DNA of 64,000 bases from Zea mays (Eukaryota > Streptophyta > Magnoliopsida > Poales > Poaceae): positions 180,579,825-180,643,824 of the forward strand of contig NC_050096.1 in NCBI RefSeq assembly GCF_902167145.1. The letters are read 5' to 3'. The position numbers and the translations under genes were made by a program. The notes under the pieces are model-generated. The model ran no database searches. It saw only the letters and a program-made list of their open reading frames with translations, and had not been told where the DNA came from. Shown piece by piece: positions 34,708 to 47,031 of this stretch; position 1 is the stretch's first letter, and each line of letters starts with the position of its first letter.

Positions 34708-37700
34708 ATGGGCAGTCTCCAGCAACCTCTCCAACCCGGGACGGTGCTCCGTTTCGGGAGTCTTGAGTTCATGTCCTTCGACGGCAGCTACGACATGATA
34801 CTCCTTCCACCGCCACACGACAGCGACAATGGCGGCCGACAGCCCGCCCGCCGGCGGCGGAATCGACGACGTCTTCCCCGCGTGGTGGAAGAACAACCTT
34901 CGACCTCGTCCCGCCTTCTTCCCCGCCGACGGAGGTGAAGGCAGGGCAGCCAAGGCCAAGCAGGAGGTAGCGCCTCGTCGGCTGTCGAGCAAGTCGACGG
35001 CGCCGGCACCCCAACGGGGGGCGCACCGGGTATCGACTTCGCGCTTGAGGCGAAGACGAGCGCCGTCTCCCCGCGACACGCCAATCCCGAGCAAGCGGAC
35101 GACGCCAGCGTGCTTGCGAAAAGCTTGCTGGACGTCGCCCTCGTACCTGAGACGATGGTGCAGTCAGTCCCCGACGTGACTTTATCGCCGCTCGTCGACC
35201 AAGAGGTACCGACCGATTCCTATCCCACGTCATTTGGATTCAGCCTCAACCCGCCTAGCGACCTTGCTTTGGCGGGCGCTCTCGTAGAGGCGAGTCCAAA
35301 CCCTCTGGGGTTTTGCATGCGGTCACCTTGGGACCGGTTGACGGACGTCTCGACCTACGGGCCCTCTGGGTCCGAGGAAGACGACGAGCCCAGCATCTGT
35401 TGGGATTTCTCTGGACTTGACAACCCCAGTGCCATGCGGGACTTCATGACCGCGTGTGACTACTGCCTCTCCGACTGTTCCGACGGTAGCCGCAGCCTCG
35501 ACGACGAGGACTGCGGCCCAAGCCGCGAATGTTTCCACGTCGATCTAGGGGGTCCCTCCGAAGGCAATCATCTCGGCATGCCGGAGGACGGTGATCTCCC
35601 TAGGCCGGTGCCCCGCGTTGACATCCCACGGGAGCTAGCTGTGGTCCCCGTTCAGACGGGGGGCCATGACCCACAGCTAGAGCAAATCCGCGGGGTGCAG
35701 GCCAGGCTCGACGAGGGAGCAGGAGCACTTGAGCCGATCCGCTGGGACGTCGGGCAGGCATGGGCGGGCCAACCCCCGGCCGGAGAAATACGTCATCTGC
35801 CCCAGGGCTTCCAGCACCGCGTCGCCGACGACGTCAGGGTCAGGCCACCACCCGCATCTAGTGGGGTCGGCCAGAACCTGGCTGCAGCAGCGATGCTTCT
35901 CCGCGCGATGCCGGAGCCATCAACCACCGAGGGTCGGCGAATCCAGGGGGAGCTCAAGAATCTCCTGGAAGGCGCCGCGGTCCGACGGGCCGAGAGCTCT
36001 GCCTCCCGAAGGCAGGGATACCCCTCGGAACCTCATGCCGCGACTTCCTGATTCATGCGGGAAGCCTCGGTCTACACCGGGCGCACGCGCAACACCGCGC
36101 CTGCGGCCCCGGGCCGCCTCGGCAACGAGCACCATCACCGCGACCGTCGGGCTCACCTCGATGAGAGGGTGCGCCGAGGCTACCACCCCAGGCGTGGGGG
36201 GTGCTACGACAGCGGGGAGGATCGGAGTCCCTCGCCCGAGCCACCCGGTCCACAGGCCTTCAGCCGGGCCATCCGACGGGCACCGTTCCCGACCCGGTTC
36301 CGACCCCCGACTACTATCACAAAGTACCCGGGGGAGACGAGACCGGAACTGTGGCTCGCGGACTACCGCCTAGCCTGCCAACTGGGTGGAACGGACGACG
36401 ACAACCTCATCATCCGCAACCTCCCCCTGTTCCTCTCCGACACCGCTCGCGCCTGGTTGGAGCACCTGCCTCCGGGGCAGATCTCCAACTGGGACGACCT
36501 AGTCCAAGCTTTCGCCGGCAATTTCCAGGGCACGTACGTGCGCCCCGGGAATTCCTGGGACCTCCGAAGCTGCCGGCAGCAGCCGGGAGAGTCTCTCCGG
36601 GACTACATCCGGCGATTCTCGAAGCAGCGCACCGAGCTGCCCAACATCACCGACTCGAATGTCATCGGCGCGTTCCTCGCCGGCACCACCTGCCGCGACC
36701 TGGTGAGCAAGTTGGGTCGCAAGACCCCCACCAGGGCGAGCGAGCTGATGGACATCGCCACCAAGTTCGCCTCCGGCCAGGAGGCGGTCGAGGCTATCTT
36801 CCGAAAGGACAAGCAGCCCCAGGGCCGCCCATCGGAGGATGCTCGCGAGGCGTCTACTCAGCGCGGCGCCAAGAAGAAAGGCAAGAAGAAGTCGCAAGCG
36901 AAACGTGACGCCGCCGACGCGGACCTTGTCGCCGCCGCCGAGTACAAGAACCCTCGGAAACCCCCCGGAGGTGCCAACCTCTTCGACAAAATGCTCAAGG
37001 AGTCGTGCCCTTATCACCAGGGGCCCGTCAAGCACACCCTTGAGGAGTGCGTCATGCTTCGGCGCCACTTCCACAGGGCCAGGCCACCCGCGGAGGGTGG
37101 TAGGGCCCGCGACGACGACAAGAAGGAAGATCACCAAGCAGGAGAGTTCCCCGAGGTCCGCGACTGCTTCATGATCTACGGTGGGCAAGCGGCGAATGCC
37201 TCGGCTCGGCACCGCAAGCAAGAGCGTCGGGAGGTCTGCTCGGTGGAGGTGGCGGCGCCAGTCTACCTAGACTGGTCCGACAAGCCCATCACCTTCGACC
37301 AAGCCGACCACCCCGACCACGTGCCGAGCCCGGGGAAATACCCGCTCGTCGTCGACCCCGTCATCGGCGACGTCAGGCTCACCAAGGTCCTTATGGACGG
37401 AGGCAGCAGCCTCAACATCATCTACGCCAAGACCCTCAGGCTCCTGCGTGTTGATCTGTCCTCCGTCCGAGCAGGCGCTGCGCCCTTCCATGGGATCATT
37501 CCCGGGAAGCGCGTCCAGCCCCTCGGACGACTCGACCTTCCCGTCTGCTTTGGAACACCCTCCAACTTCCGAAGGGAGACCCTGACGTTCGAGGTGGTCG
37601 GGTTCCGAGGGACCTACCACGCGGTACTGGGAAGGCCATGCTACGCGAAGTTCATGGCCGTCCCTAACTACACCTACCTGAAGCTCAAGATGCCGGGCCC

Positions 37701-37956
37701 CAACGGGGTCATCACCGTCGGCCCCACGTACAAACACGCGTTCGAATGCGACGTGGAGTGCGTGGAGTACGCCGAGGCCCTCGCCGAGTCCGAGGCCCTC
37801 ATCGCCGACCTGGAAAGCCTCTCTAAGGAGGTGCCAGACGTGAAGCGTCATGTCGGCAACTTCGAGCCAGTGGAGACGGTTAAGGTCGTCCCCCTCGACC
37901 CCAGCGGCGACGCCTCCAAGCAGATCCGGGTCGGCTCCGGGCTCGATCCCAAATAG
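34708..37956 (+). pseudogene. gag-protease of element B (three nonsense codons)
   Basis: From ATG 34708 the frame runs without any frameshift through the capsid region (about codons 540-650: RPELWLADYRL, LEHLPPGQI, LRDYIRRFSKQ), a basic stretch, a Cys/His block near 37005-37060, and an aspartic protease (VLMDGGSSLNIIY, near codon 894). Stops are TGA 34936-34938, TGA 36049-36051 and TAG 37954-37956. The second is CGA in element A. The first aligns with AGG, so its origin is unclear. The third follows Pro-Lys and is shared with element A. Downstream of it the frame continues directly into RT. Confidence 0.9.
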
Positions 37957-40900
37957 GAAGCAGTGCTCGTCGACTTTCTCCGCGCGAACGCCGACGTCTT
38001 CGCGTGGAGTCCCTCAGACATGCCTGGCATACCGAGGGATGTCGCCGAGCACTCGCTGGATATTCGAGCCGGAGCCCGACCCGTCAAGCAGCCTCTGCGC
38101 CGATTCGACGAAGAGAAGCGCAGAGCCATAGGCGAGGAGATCCACAAGATAATGGTGGCAGGGTTCATCAAAGAGGTATTCCATCCCGAATGGCTTGCCA
38201 ACCCTGTGCTTGTGAGAAAGAAAGGGGGGAAATGGCGGATGTGTGTAGACTACACTGGTCTCAACAAAGCATGTCCGAAGGTTCCCTACCCTCTGCCTCG
38301 CATCGATCAAATCGTGGATTCCACTGCTGGGTGCGAAACCCTGTCTTTCCTCGATGCCTACTCAGGGTATCATCAAATCAGGATGAAAGAGTCCGACCAG
38401 CTCGCGACGTCTTTCATCACGCCCTTCGGCATGTACTGCTATGTCACCATGCCGTTCGGCTTGAGGAATGCGGGCGCAACGTACCAGCGGTGCATGAACC
38501 ATGTGTTCGGCGAACACATTGGCCGCACGGTCGAGGCCTACGTCGATGACATCGTAGTCAAGACGAGGAAAGCTTCCGACCTCCTTTCCGACCTTGAAGT
38601 GACATTCCGATGTCTCAAGGCGAAAGGCGTCAAGCTCAATCCCGAGAAGTGTGTCTTCGGGGTGCCCCGAGGCATGCTCTTGGGGTTCATCGTCTCCGAG
38701 CGGGGCATTGAAGCCAACCCAGAGAAGATCGCAGCCATCACCAGCATGGGGCCCATCAAGGACTTGAAAGGCGTATAGAGGGTCATGGGATGTCTCGCGG
38801 CTCTGAGCCGCTTCATCTCGCGCCTCGGCGAAAGAGGTCTGCCTCTGTACCGCCTCTTGAGGAAGGCTGAGTGCTTCACTTGGACCCCTGAGGCCGAGGA
38901 AGCTCTCGGGAACCTGAAGACGCTCCTCACAAAGGCGCCTATCTTGGTGCCTCCAGCTGCCGGAGAAGCCCTCTTGGTCTACGTCGCCGCGACCACTCAG
39001 GTGGTTAGCGCCGCGATTGTGGTCGAGAGGGAAGAAGAGGGGCATGCATTGCCCGTTCAGAGGCCAGTTTACTTCGTCAGCGAGGTACTGTCCGAAACCA
39101 AGGTCCGCTACCCACAAGTTCAGAAGCTGCTGTATGCAGTGATCCTGACGCGGCGGAAGTTGCGACACTACTTCGAGTCTCATCCGGTAACTGTGGTGTC
39201 ATCCTTCCCCCTGGGGGAGATCATCCAGTGCCGAGAGGCCTCGGGTAGGATTGCAAAGTGGGCGGTGGAAATCATGGGCGAGACAATCTCGTTCGCCCCT
39301 CAGAAGGCCATCAAGTCCCAGGTCTTGGCGGACTTCGTAGCCGAATGGGTCGACACCCAGCTACCGACGGCTCCGATCCAACCGGAGCTCTGGACCATGT
39401 TTTTCGACGGGTCGTTGATGAAGACGGGAGCCAGCGCAGGCCTACTCTTCATCTCGCCCCTCGGGAAACACCTGCGCTATGTGCTACGCCTCCATTTCCC
39501 GGCGTCCAACAATGTGGCTGAGTATGAGGCTCTGGTCAACGGGTTGCGGATCGCCATCGAGCTAGGGGTCCGGCGCCTCGACGCCCGTGGTGATTCGCAG
39601 CTCGTCATCGACCAAGTCATGAAGAACTCCCACTGCCGCGACCCGAAGATAGAGGCCTACTGCGATGAGGTTCGGCGCCTGGAAGACAAGTTCTACGGGC
39701 TCGAGCTTAACCACATCGCTCGGCGCTACAACGAGACTGCGGACGAGTTGGCTAAAATAGCCTCGGGGCGAACAACGGTTTCCCCGGACGTCTTCTCCCG
39801 GGATCTGCACCAACCCTCCATCAAGATCGACGACACGCCCGAGCCTGAGGCGCCCTCGGCCCAGTCCAAGGTACCCTCGGCCCAGCCCGAGGTACCCTCG
39901 GCCCCCGAGGGTGAGGCACTGCGCGTCGAGGAGGAGCGAAGCGGGGCCACGCCTGATCGAGACTGGCAGACCCCGTACCTGCGATATCTCTACCAAGGAG
40001 AGCTACCCCTCGACTGAGCCGAGGCTCGGCGGGTGGCGCAGCGCGCCAAGTCGTTCGTCTTGCTGGGCGAAGAAAAGGAGCTCTACCACTGCAGCCCCTC
40101 AGGAATCCTCCAGCGATGCATCTCCGTCGCCGAAGGTCAGGAACTCCTGCGGGAGATACACTCGGGGGCTTGCGGCCATCACGCAGCACCTCGAGCCCTT
40201 GTCGGGAATGCCTTCCGATAGGGCTTCTACTGGCCGACGGCGGTGGCCGATGCCACTAGAATTGTCCGCACCTGCGAAGGGTGTCAATTCTACGCGAAGC
40301 AGACCCACCTGCCCGCTCAGGCTCTGCAGACGATACCCATCACCTGGCCCTTTGCTGTGTGGGGTCTGGACCTCGTCGGCCCCTTGCAGAAGGCACCCGG
40401 GGGCTACACGCACCCGCTGGTCGCCATCGACAAATTCTCCAAGTGGATCGAGGTCCGACCTCTGAACAACATCAGGTCCGAGCAGGCGGTGGCGTTCTTC
40501 ACCAACATCATCCATCGCTTCGGGGTCCCAAACTCCATCATCACCGACAATGGCACCCAGTTCACCGGCAGAAAGTTCTTGGACTTCTGCGAGGATCACC
40601 ACATCCGGGTGGACTGGGCCGCCGTGGCTCATCCCATGTCAAATGGGCAAGTAGAGCATGCCAACGACATGATTCTACAAGGGCTCAAGCCTCGGATCTA
40701 CAACGACCTCAACAAGTTCGGCAAGCGATGGATGAAGGAACTCCCCTCGGTGGTCTGGAGCCTGAGGACAACGCCGAGCCGAGCCACGGGTTTCACGCCG
40801 TTCTTCCTAGTCTACGGGGCCGAGGACGTCTTGCCCACAGACCTGGAATACGGCTCCCCGAAGACGAGGGCCTACAGCGATCAAAGCAACCAAGCTAGCC

Positions 40901-41205
40901 GAGAAGACTCGCTGGACCAGCTGGAAGAGGCTCGGGACAAGGCCTTACTACACTCGGCGCGGTACCAACAGTCCCTGCGACGCTACCACGCCCGAGGGGT
41001 CCGGTCCCGAGACCTCCAGACGGGCGACCTGGTGCTTCGGCTGCGACAAGACGCTCGAGGGAGGCACAAGCTCACGCCCCCCTGGGAGGGACCGTTCGTC
41101 ATCGCCAAGGTTCTGAAGCCCGGAACGTACAAGCTGGCCAACAGTCAAGGCGAGGTCTACGGCAATGCTTGGAACATCCAACAGCTACGTCGCTTCTACC
41201 CTTAA
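37957..41205 (+). pseudogene. pol of element B: RT, RNase H, integrase (three nonsense codons)
   Basis: Same frame as gag. RT has FLDAYSGYHQ and YVDDIVV (codon 1278 from the gag ATG). RNase H has FFDGS (about codon 1565), EYEAL and a downstream Asp. The integrase has an HHCC zinc site (about 40156-40290) and catalytic residues in WGLDLVGP, TDNGTQF and the Glu of GQVEHAN. A chromo-like C-terminus (GDLVLRLRQ, WEGPFVI) ends at TAA 41203-41205. Stops: TAG 38776-38778 (CAG in element A), TGA 40015-40017 (CGA in A) and TAG 40219-40221 (CAA in A). Apart from these all catalytic motifs are intact. Confidence 0.92.
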
Positions 41206-44200
41206 GATGTTTTCAAGTCGTTCATATACCTCGCACCCACGCAAAGTTTAGTCATCAAGGAAGGGTCGGCCTCGCCTCGGCAAAGCCCGACCCTCCCTCG
41301 GGGGCTAAAAGGGGGGGAACCCCCTCTGCGTTGAAATTTTCCTCGAAAAAGATCTCTTCTGCCAGAATGTCTTTCGTGCTTTTTTGGCTACTTCGAAAAG
41401 TGGATCCTGAAAACGACGGAGTACACGTAAGCAGCCAAGGCTAACCGAGCCGAGGGACTCCTACGCCTCCGGGATACGGATACCTCACTCATCACCTTCT
41501 GCGATAAGTAACTCATGTTCGGATAAGGGATTCCGTGGACCGAACAAGTCTTCACGTTCGGAAGTTCTTCTGCCGAAGCGATCCTTCGAGCCTTCTCGAC
41601 TGAGTCGGTGACAGAGCCTCAGGGACGGGTAAAAGTGCGCGTAAGCGGTAAGGCCGACCGAGCCGAGGGACTCCTACGCCTCTGGGATATGGATACCTCA
41701 CTCATCACCTTCCGCGAGAAGCAACTCTCGCTTGCACAAACATCCCTGTTACCGACAAAAAAGTCCAGATACTCGAAACAAGAGGAAAAGAGACGCAGCT
41801 TTACAACATAGCGAGGGTGTGTTCTGGCCTCGGCGGCCGCAGGAGACACACGCTACAAGACAATCTGATCCTGCAGGCTCGGGTCTTGACGCTGGAAGGG
41901 GGCAGCAGCACCCTCGGCATCGACGACACCATCGGCGAGGTCCGACCTAGCCTCGAACGGCGACGCGGTCTGAAGATCTCCACTCTGAAGAACGACGTCA
42001 TCGCCACGCCCGGGCCATCGCTGCCAGGGTCTCCTCCAGGAACCCGGCCCGAGCGGGCGGCTCGGCCGGTCACCCCGGGGCCTCGGCCAGCCGTCCTCAG
42101 AGGGCGCCAGCCCGACCCGAGGCTTCGGCTGGTCAACTCTGGCGTCGGTCCCGCTAACGAACGACCCGGCTAGGCTCCGGCCAACCAGGTTTCATTTTCG
42201 AGCCAACTCGGCCCCTGTTCATGCTGATGTCGCTACCCCTGGCCTCGACTCATCCAAGAGCGGCCGAGGGGTCCCTTTAACTAAGCTAGAGGAGCCTCGG
42301 ACAACAAGGCCGACCGAGCCGAGGGACTCCTACGCCTCCGGGATACAGATACCTCACTCGTCACCTTGACACGGGGCGACTCGCGCTTGGTGAAGCGGTT
42401 TAGACAACCAACAGGCAAACCTTAGTGCTCGAAAATGAGGAAAAAACACGGCTCCGTGCCAAAATTACATACATGTTCAGGCCTCGACAGCCACAATGAA
42501 CAACAACACTGGCATTCAAAGTGCCATTACAAGCGGAACTCCGGTTCCCCCTCCGCAGGTACGAACAACCCCACTCGATGGGGGAGGGCCTGCGGAGCAA
42601 CAGAAGACTGACGGGCGGCTCGCCGCCGCCCGCTCTGACAGCGACAACAACGACCCCCGCTCCGGGTGGCCGAACTGCAGCGGCGCAGGCCTCAGGGTGG
42701 GCACTGCTGCAATCTTGCCCCCGCCCACGCCGACGCTCGAGGGGCGAGGACAAGTACAAAGAGCCGGAGGCCCGAGGCGCAGATGGTGGCGGTGATCCCG
42801 TCGGCGACGGGGACTTCTCGAGCCGCCTCCACCTCGGCACCGACGACGGGGGCCATCAGCCCTCCGGCAGATCCCCACTCAAATCCTCCCGGACGAGTGG
42901 GGCACCGACCTCCGCGCGGAGGCGCCATACCGGTGCAAAGGCAGGACCACCCCAGAACACGAACGCCGCCCTAGCAGCGCGCGACGTCTTGGGCGGTCCT
43001 CCCGTGCACACGGCGCGGCAGCCGCCTTCCGGCAGGAGGGGCCACCGGGAGCCAAGCTGACGAGCTCGACACGATGGGGCTGACGACGCCCGCCGTCGAC
43101 CAGCCCCGCGTTGTCGAAGTCCGACCCGCCCGCAGGGCCAGCGAGCGCCCTCTCCCTCGAACACCGCAGAAGAGGGTGACCCACGAACCCGCGCGGGAGG
43201 TAGAGCTCCGGCTCAGCCCGGCCTCCACCCCAGCGAGGATGATGAACATCCTTGAAGCTGAGGGTGGGACCAAGATCGCAGCCCGGCTTGCTTCTCCCCA
43301 CCCAGGGGCTGGTGGTCGCCGTCTTGGGTGACCGCCGGCGGAGGGGTGCAGCCGGGCTGGCTGATGAAAACCCTTGAAGCCGAACAACGGCTGAAAGGTA
43401 CCAACTCCCACGGAGTTGCATTCCTCCAACGATGAGGTGAAAAGACGGCGGGTATCCCCCATCCGGGGGCTTGGAAGGTGGAAAGACACGATGCATAAGG
43501 GAGCGCGAAGACATGGTCGCTTTCGGAAGGGGGTCACCCTCCTTTTAAAGGCGACTCTCCCTACTTGCGCCCCCAACCGTCGCGGGCTGAGTCTTCTCCA
43601 ACACACTCCAAGGCCCCCCGTGCGGCGCGGGGGCTGGGTCCCACACGTCATGCAAACCGGCTCAGAGCAGAAGAAGCCAAACCGCCACGCGCGGTGCGCA
43701 CGACCGCCCAGCGGTTACAAGTGACCCTCCACTTTTGCCCAGACCAGCGGGCGAAAGGGGCGGGCAGCCATGCAGGCGGCATGCAACCGCGCCAAGTGGA
43801 CGCCCTTCTCCGACTCCCAACACGCCCAGCCTGGAGGCCCAGGCCCACGCGTCATGCAACCGGCGCGCCGAATGCATCGTGCATGCAACTGCGCCGCCAC
43901 TTGCGCCACCACTGCGCCTCCTCGATTGCGGAACCAATACCGCGACTCGAGGCAACCCAGCGCACGACCCAGCAGCGCCAGCCTGGCGCGGCGGTCAGTG
44001 CAGCCAAAAATGGGCCGGCAGTAATGACGGTGGCAGGCGGGCGGGAGCAGCGGTCACGTCGTCAGCCAAGCTCGCGTCCCATCCGGGGGCAGCGAGAGAA
44101 CCCCCTCTCACGGCGTGAAGACAACGCGCCCGTGATCCGTTCCTCGAACGGCTCGCGCACGCGCAACGGCCGCCCCGCCAACCACTCGCCCCGTCGCATT

Positions 44201-45352
44201 AACTCCGCGGTGGGACAGGCGGCGCCTCTGGCAGGAGAAGCGGGCGACGCTTCACCTTCGCCATAATGACCGCGTCAGTAAAGGTACGCCGTGTCGTTCG
44301 ATTTCGTATCCTTTTCCTTTTTTCCTCTTTCTCTCTCTTGCAACAGGGACCGGGAAAGGGGGATACCCCAAAAAGGATCCTTCCCCGTGAAGGAACCAGG
44401 CTCCGAGCCTCCCTACTGATTAGAGGTTCGAAGGCTGGCCCCCCGGAAGGGTTCGACAGCCGCCTCAGATCGCGTGGGCCCTACACCCACTACTGGTCAG
44501 AGGTTCGAAGGCCGGCCCCTCGGAAGGGTTCCACGGCCGCCTCAGGCTACTCGGGCTCCGCGCCCATTACTGATCAGGGGTTCGAAGGCTGGCCCCCGAA
44601 GGGTTCACAGCCGCCTCAGACGCCGAGCGAGGGATGACCATGGGTACGTTCGATACATAACCAAGGCTCGGGCTGCGCTCCCGAGGTACCCTAGGACATT
44701 TCCGAGACCAGCGGGAACGATCTTGTAACGGAATCCCATCAGAGGGAGGCATCGAGCCCTCGGACCCCGTCGCTAGGGGACCGGGTCCGGCAGATCACCC
44801 GCAGGTACTTTTGGGCGTGCCTCTGGGCCCCTAGCCGACCCCTAACGAATGGGGCACGGACGTCCACTCGGATTACCCGCTTGCAGCTCACCGGAGAAAC
44901 CATGTTCGGCGCCCATCGAGGGCTACATGGCGCTTTCCCCCCTCCTCCTTGCGGAAAGGCGACGCAGGGGCGTATGTAAAAAAGCCGAGTTTGTCCCTGA
45001 TCGCCCTCTCGCCCTGTGCAGAGGCTCGGGGGCTGCTCTCGCAAACCCGGCTCCGGCCGAACCGTTGACAGCGTCAACATACCAGCCCGAGAACTTGGGA
45101 CCCGACCGTACACCCGGGCTACGGCCAGTTCGCATGAGGGAACAACCAGACCAGCCGAAGCATTACACGAGGCATTAAGACCTCGAAGGAGTGAAACCAC
45201 TCCTCCGAGGCCTCGGGGGCTACACCCGGCGGGTGCGCTCGCGCGCACCCACCGGAACAAAATGCAACCGAGAAAGGCTGGTCCCCTTGCAAAAAAGTGC
45301 GACGAAAGCCTCCAAGCGAGTGCTAACACTCCCTTCGAGGCTCGGGGGCTAC
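41206..45352. other. 3' region of element B without the antisense gene
   Basis: The ends of this 4.1-kb region match element A (about 41206-41520 and 44270-45352), but the middle does not. A phrase of about 65 bp (CCGAGCCGAGGGACTCCTACGCC..., ending ATACCTCACTC) occurs near 41440, 41655 and 42315. Overlapping minus-strand frames of 146-226 codons at 42400-43651 have no domain I recognise and may be chance in GC-rich DNA. Three roughly 77-bp units recur at 44400-44640. The polypurine tract (CGAGGCTCGGGGGCTAC) ends at 45352. Confidence 0.6.
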
Positions 45353-47026
45353 TGTCGGGGACCATAATTAGGGGTACCCTCAAGACTCCTAATTCTCAGC
45401 TGGTAACCCCCATCAGCATAAAGCTGCTAAGGCCTGATGGGTGCGATTAAGTCAGGGATCAGTCCATTCGAGCGACTCGATCACGCCTCGCCCGAGCCTA
45501 GCCTCGGACAAGGGCAGCCGACCCCGGAGGATTTCCGTCTCGCCCGAGGCCCCCCTACAACGGCGAACATATTTTCCGGCTCGCCCGAGGCCCTGCCTTC
45601 GCTAAGAAGCAACCCTGACTAAATCGCCGCACCGACCGACCAAATCGCAGCAGCATTTAATGCAAAGGTGGCCTGACACCTTTATCCTGACGCGCGCCCC
45701 CCGGCAGAGCCGAAGTGACCGCCGTCACTTCGCCGCTCCACTGACTGGCCTGACAGAAGGACAGCGCCGCCTGCGCCACTCCGACTGCGGTGCCACTTGA
45801 CAGAGTGAGGCTGACAGGCAGTCAGGCCCTGCCGAAGGCACCATAGGAAGCTCCGCTTCGCCCGACCCAGGGCTCGGACTCGGGCTAAGTCCCGGAAGAC
45901 GGCGAACTCCGCTTCGCCCGACCCAGGGCTCGGACTCGGGCTAAGTCCCTGAAGACGGCGAACTCCGCTCCGCCCGACCCAGGGCTCGGACTCGGGCTAA
46001 GTCCCGGAAGACGGCGAACTCCGCTCCGCCCGACCCAGGGCTCGGACTCGGGCTAAGTCCCGGAAGACGGCGAACTCCGCTCCGCCCGACCCAGGGCTCG
46101 GACTCGGGCTAAGTCCCGGAAGACGGCGAACTCCGCTCCGCCCGACCCAGGGCTCGGACTCGGGCTAAGTCCCGGAAGACGACGAACTCCGCTTCGCCCG
46201 ACCCCAGGGCTCGGGCTCCGCCCTGGCCTCAGCCGACGACCTCCGCCTCGCCCAACCCAGGGGCTCGGACTCGGCCTCGGCCACGGAAGACAGACTCGAC
46301 CTCGGCTTCGGAGGAGCCTCCACATCGCCCAACCTAGGGCGCAGGCCAGCCACGTCAACAGGAGGCGCCATCATCACCCTACCCCGAGCTGACTCGGGTC
46401 GCAGGAAACAAGACCGACGTCCCATCTGGCTAGCTCCGCCAGATAGACAATGATGGCGCCCCGCGTACTCTGTGACGACGGCGGCTCTCAGCCCCCTTAC
46501 AGAAGCAAGAGGACGTCAGCAAGGACCCAACCGCTCCGACAGCTGTCCCTCCGCCAGGCTCCATCGCTCCTCCGACGGCCATGACATCACGCCAGCTGGG
46601 TGCCAAAATCTCTCCGGCTGCCACAACGGCATGTACCTAGGGCGCTAGCTCTCCCTTGCTAGACACGTAGCACTCTGCTACACCCCCATTGTACACCTGG
46701 ATCCCCTCCTTACGCCTATAAAAGGAAGGACCAGGGCCCTCTTAGAGAAGGTTGGCCGCGCGGGGACGAGGACGAGACAGGCGCTCGCTTGGAGCCGCTC
46801 GCTTCCCTCTCCCGCGTGGACGCTTGTAACCCCCTACTGCAAGCGCACCCAACCTGGGCGCGGGACGAACACGAAGGCCGCGGGATTCCCACCTCTCTCA
46901 CGCCGGTCTCCGGCCGCCTCGCTCTCCCCCCTTCGCGCTCGCCCTCGCGCTCGACCCATCTGGGCTGGGGCACGCGACGACATTCACTCGTCGGCCCAGG
47001 GACCCCCCGGTCTCGAAACGCCGACA
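45353..47026 (+). repeat. 3' LTR of element B
   Basis: 1674 bp, nearly identical to 32973-34647, with TATA box at 46717-46723 and the 56-bp tandem block at about 45861-46200. It is followed directly by the duplicated target ATAAG and the resumed Sirevirus LTR. Confidence 0.93.
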
Positions 47027-47031
47027 ATAAG

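Larger units (their letters stand above)
32973..47026 (+). mobile_element. Huck-like Ty3/gypsy (Tat-type) LTR retrotransposon B
   Basis: A full-length element of 14,054 bp in the plus orientation. LTRs are 32973-34647 and 45353-47026, with target duplication ATAAG (32968-32972 and 47027-47031). By eye the LTRs differ by about 24 substitutions and one indel in 1675 bp (about 98.5% identity), or roughly half a million years if the common grass rate of 1.3e-8 per site per year is used. Gag-pol is one frame with six nonsense codons and no frameshift. The part between pol and the 3' LTR lacks the antisense gene found in element A. Confidence 0.93.

Noticed and set aside
42400..43651. Minus-strand frames of 146, 211 and 226 codons in element B as genes
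   Set aside because: They overlap each other in GC-rich repetitive DNA and show no domain or splice pattern. They do not match the antisense gene of A.
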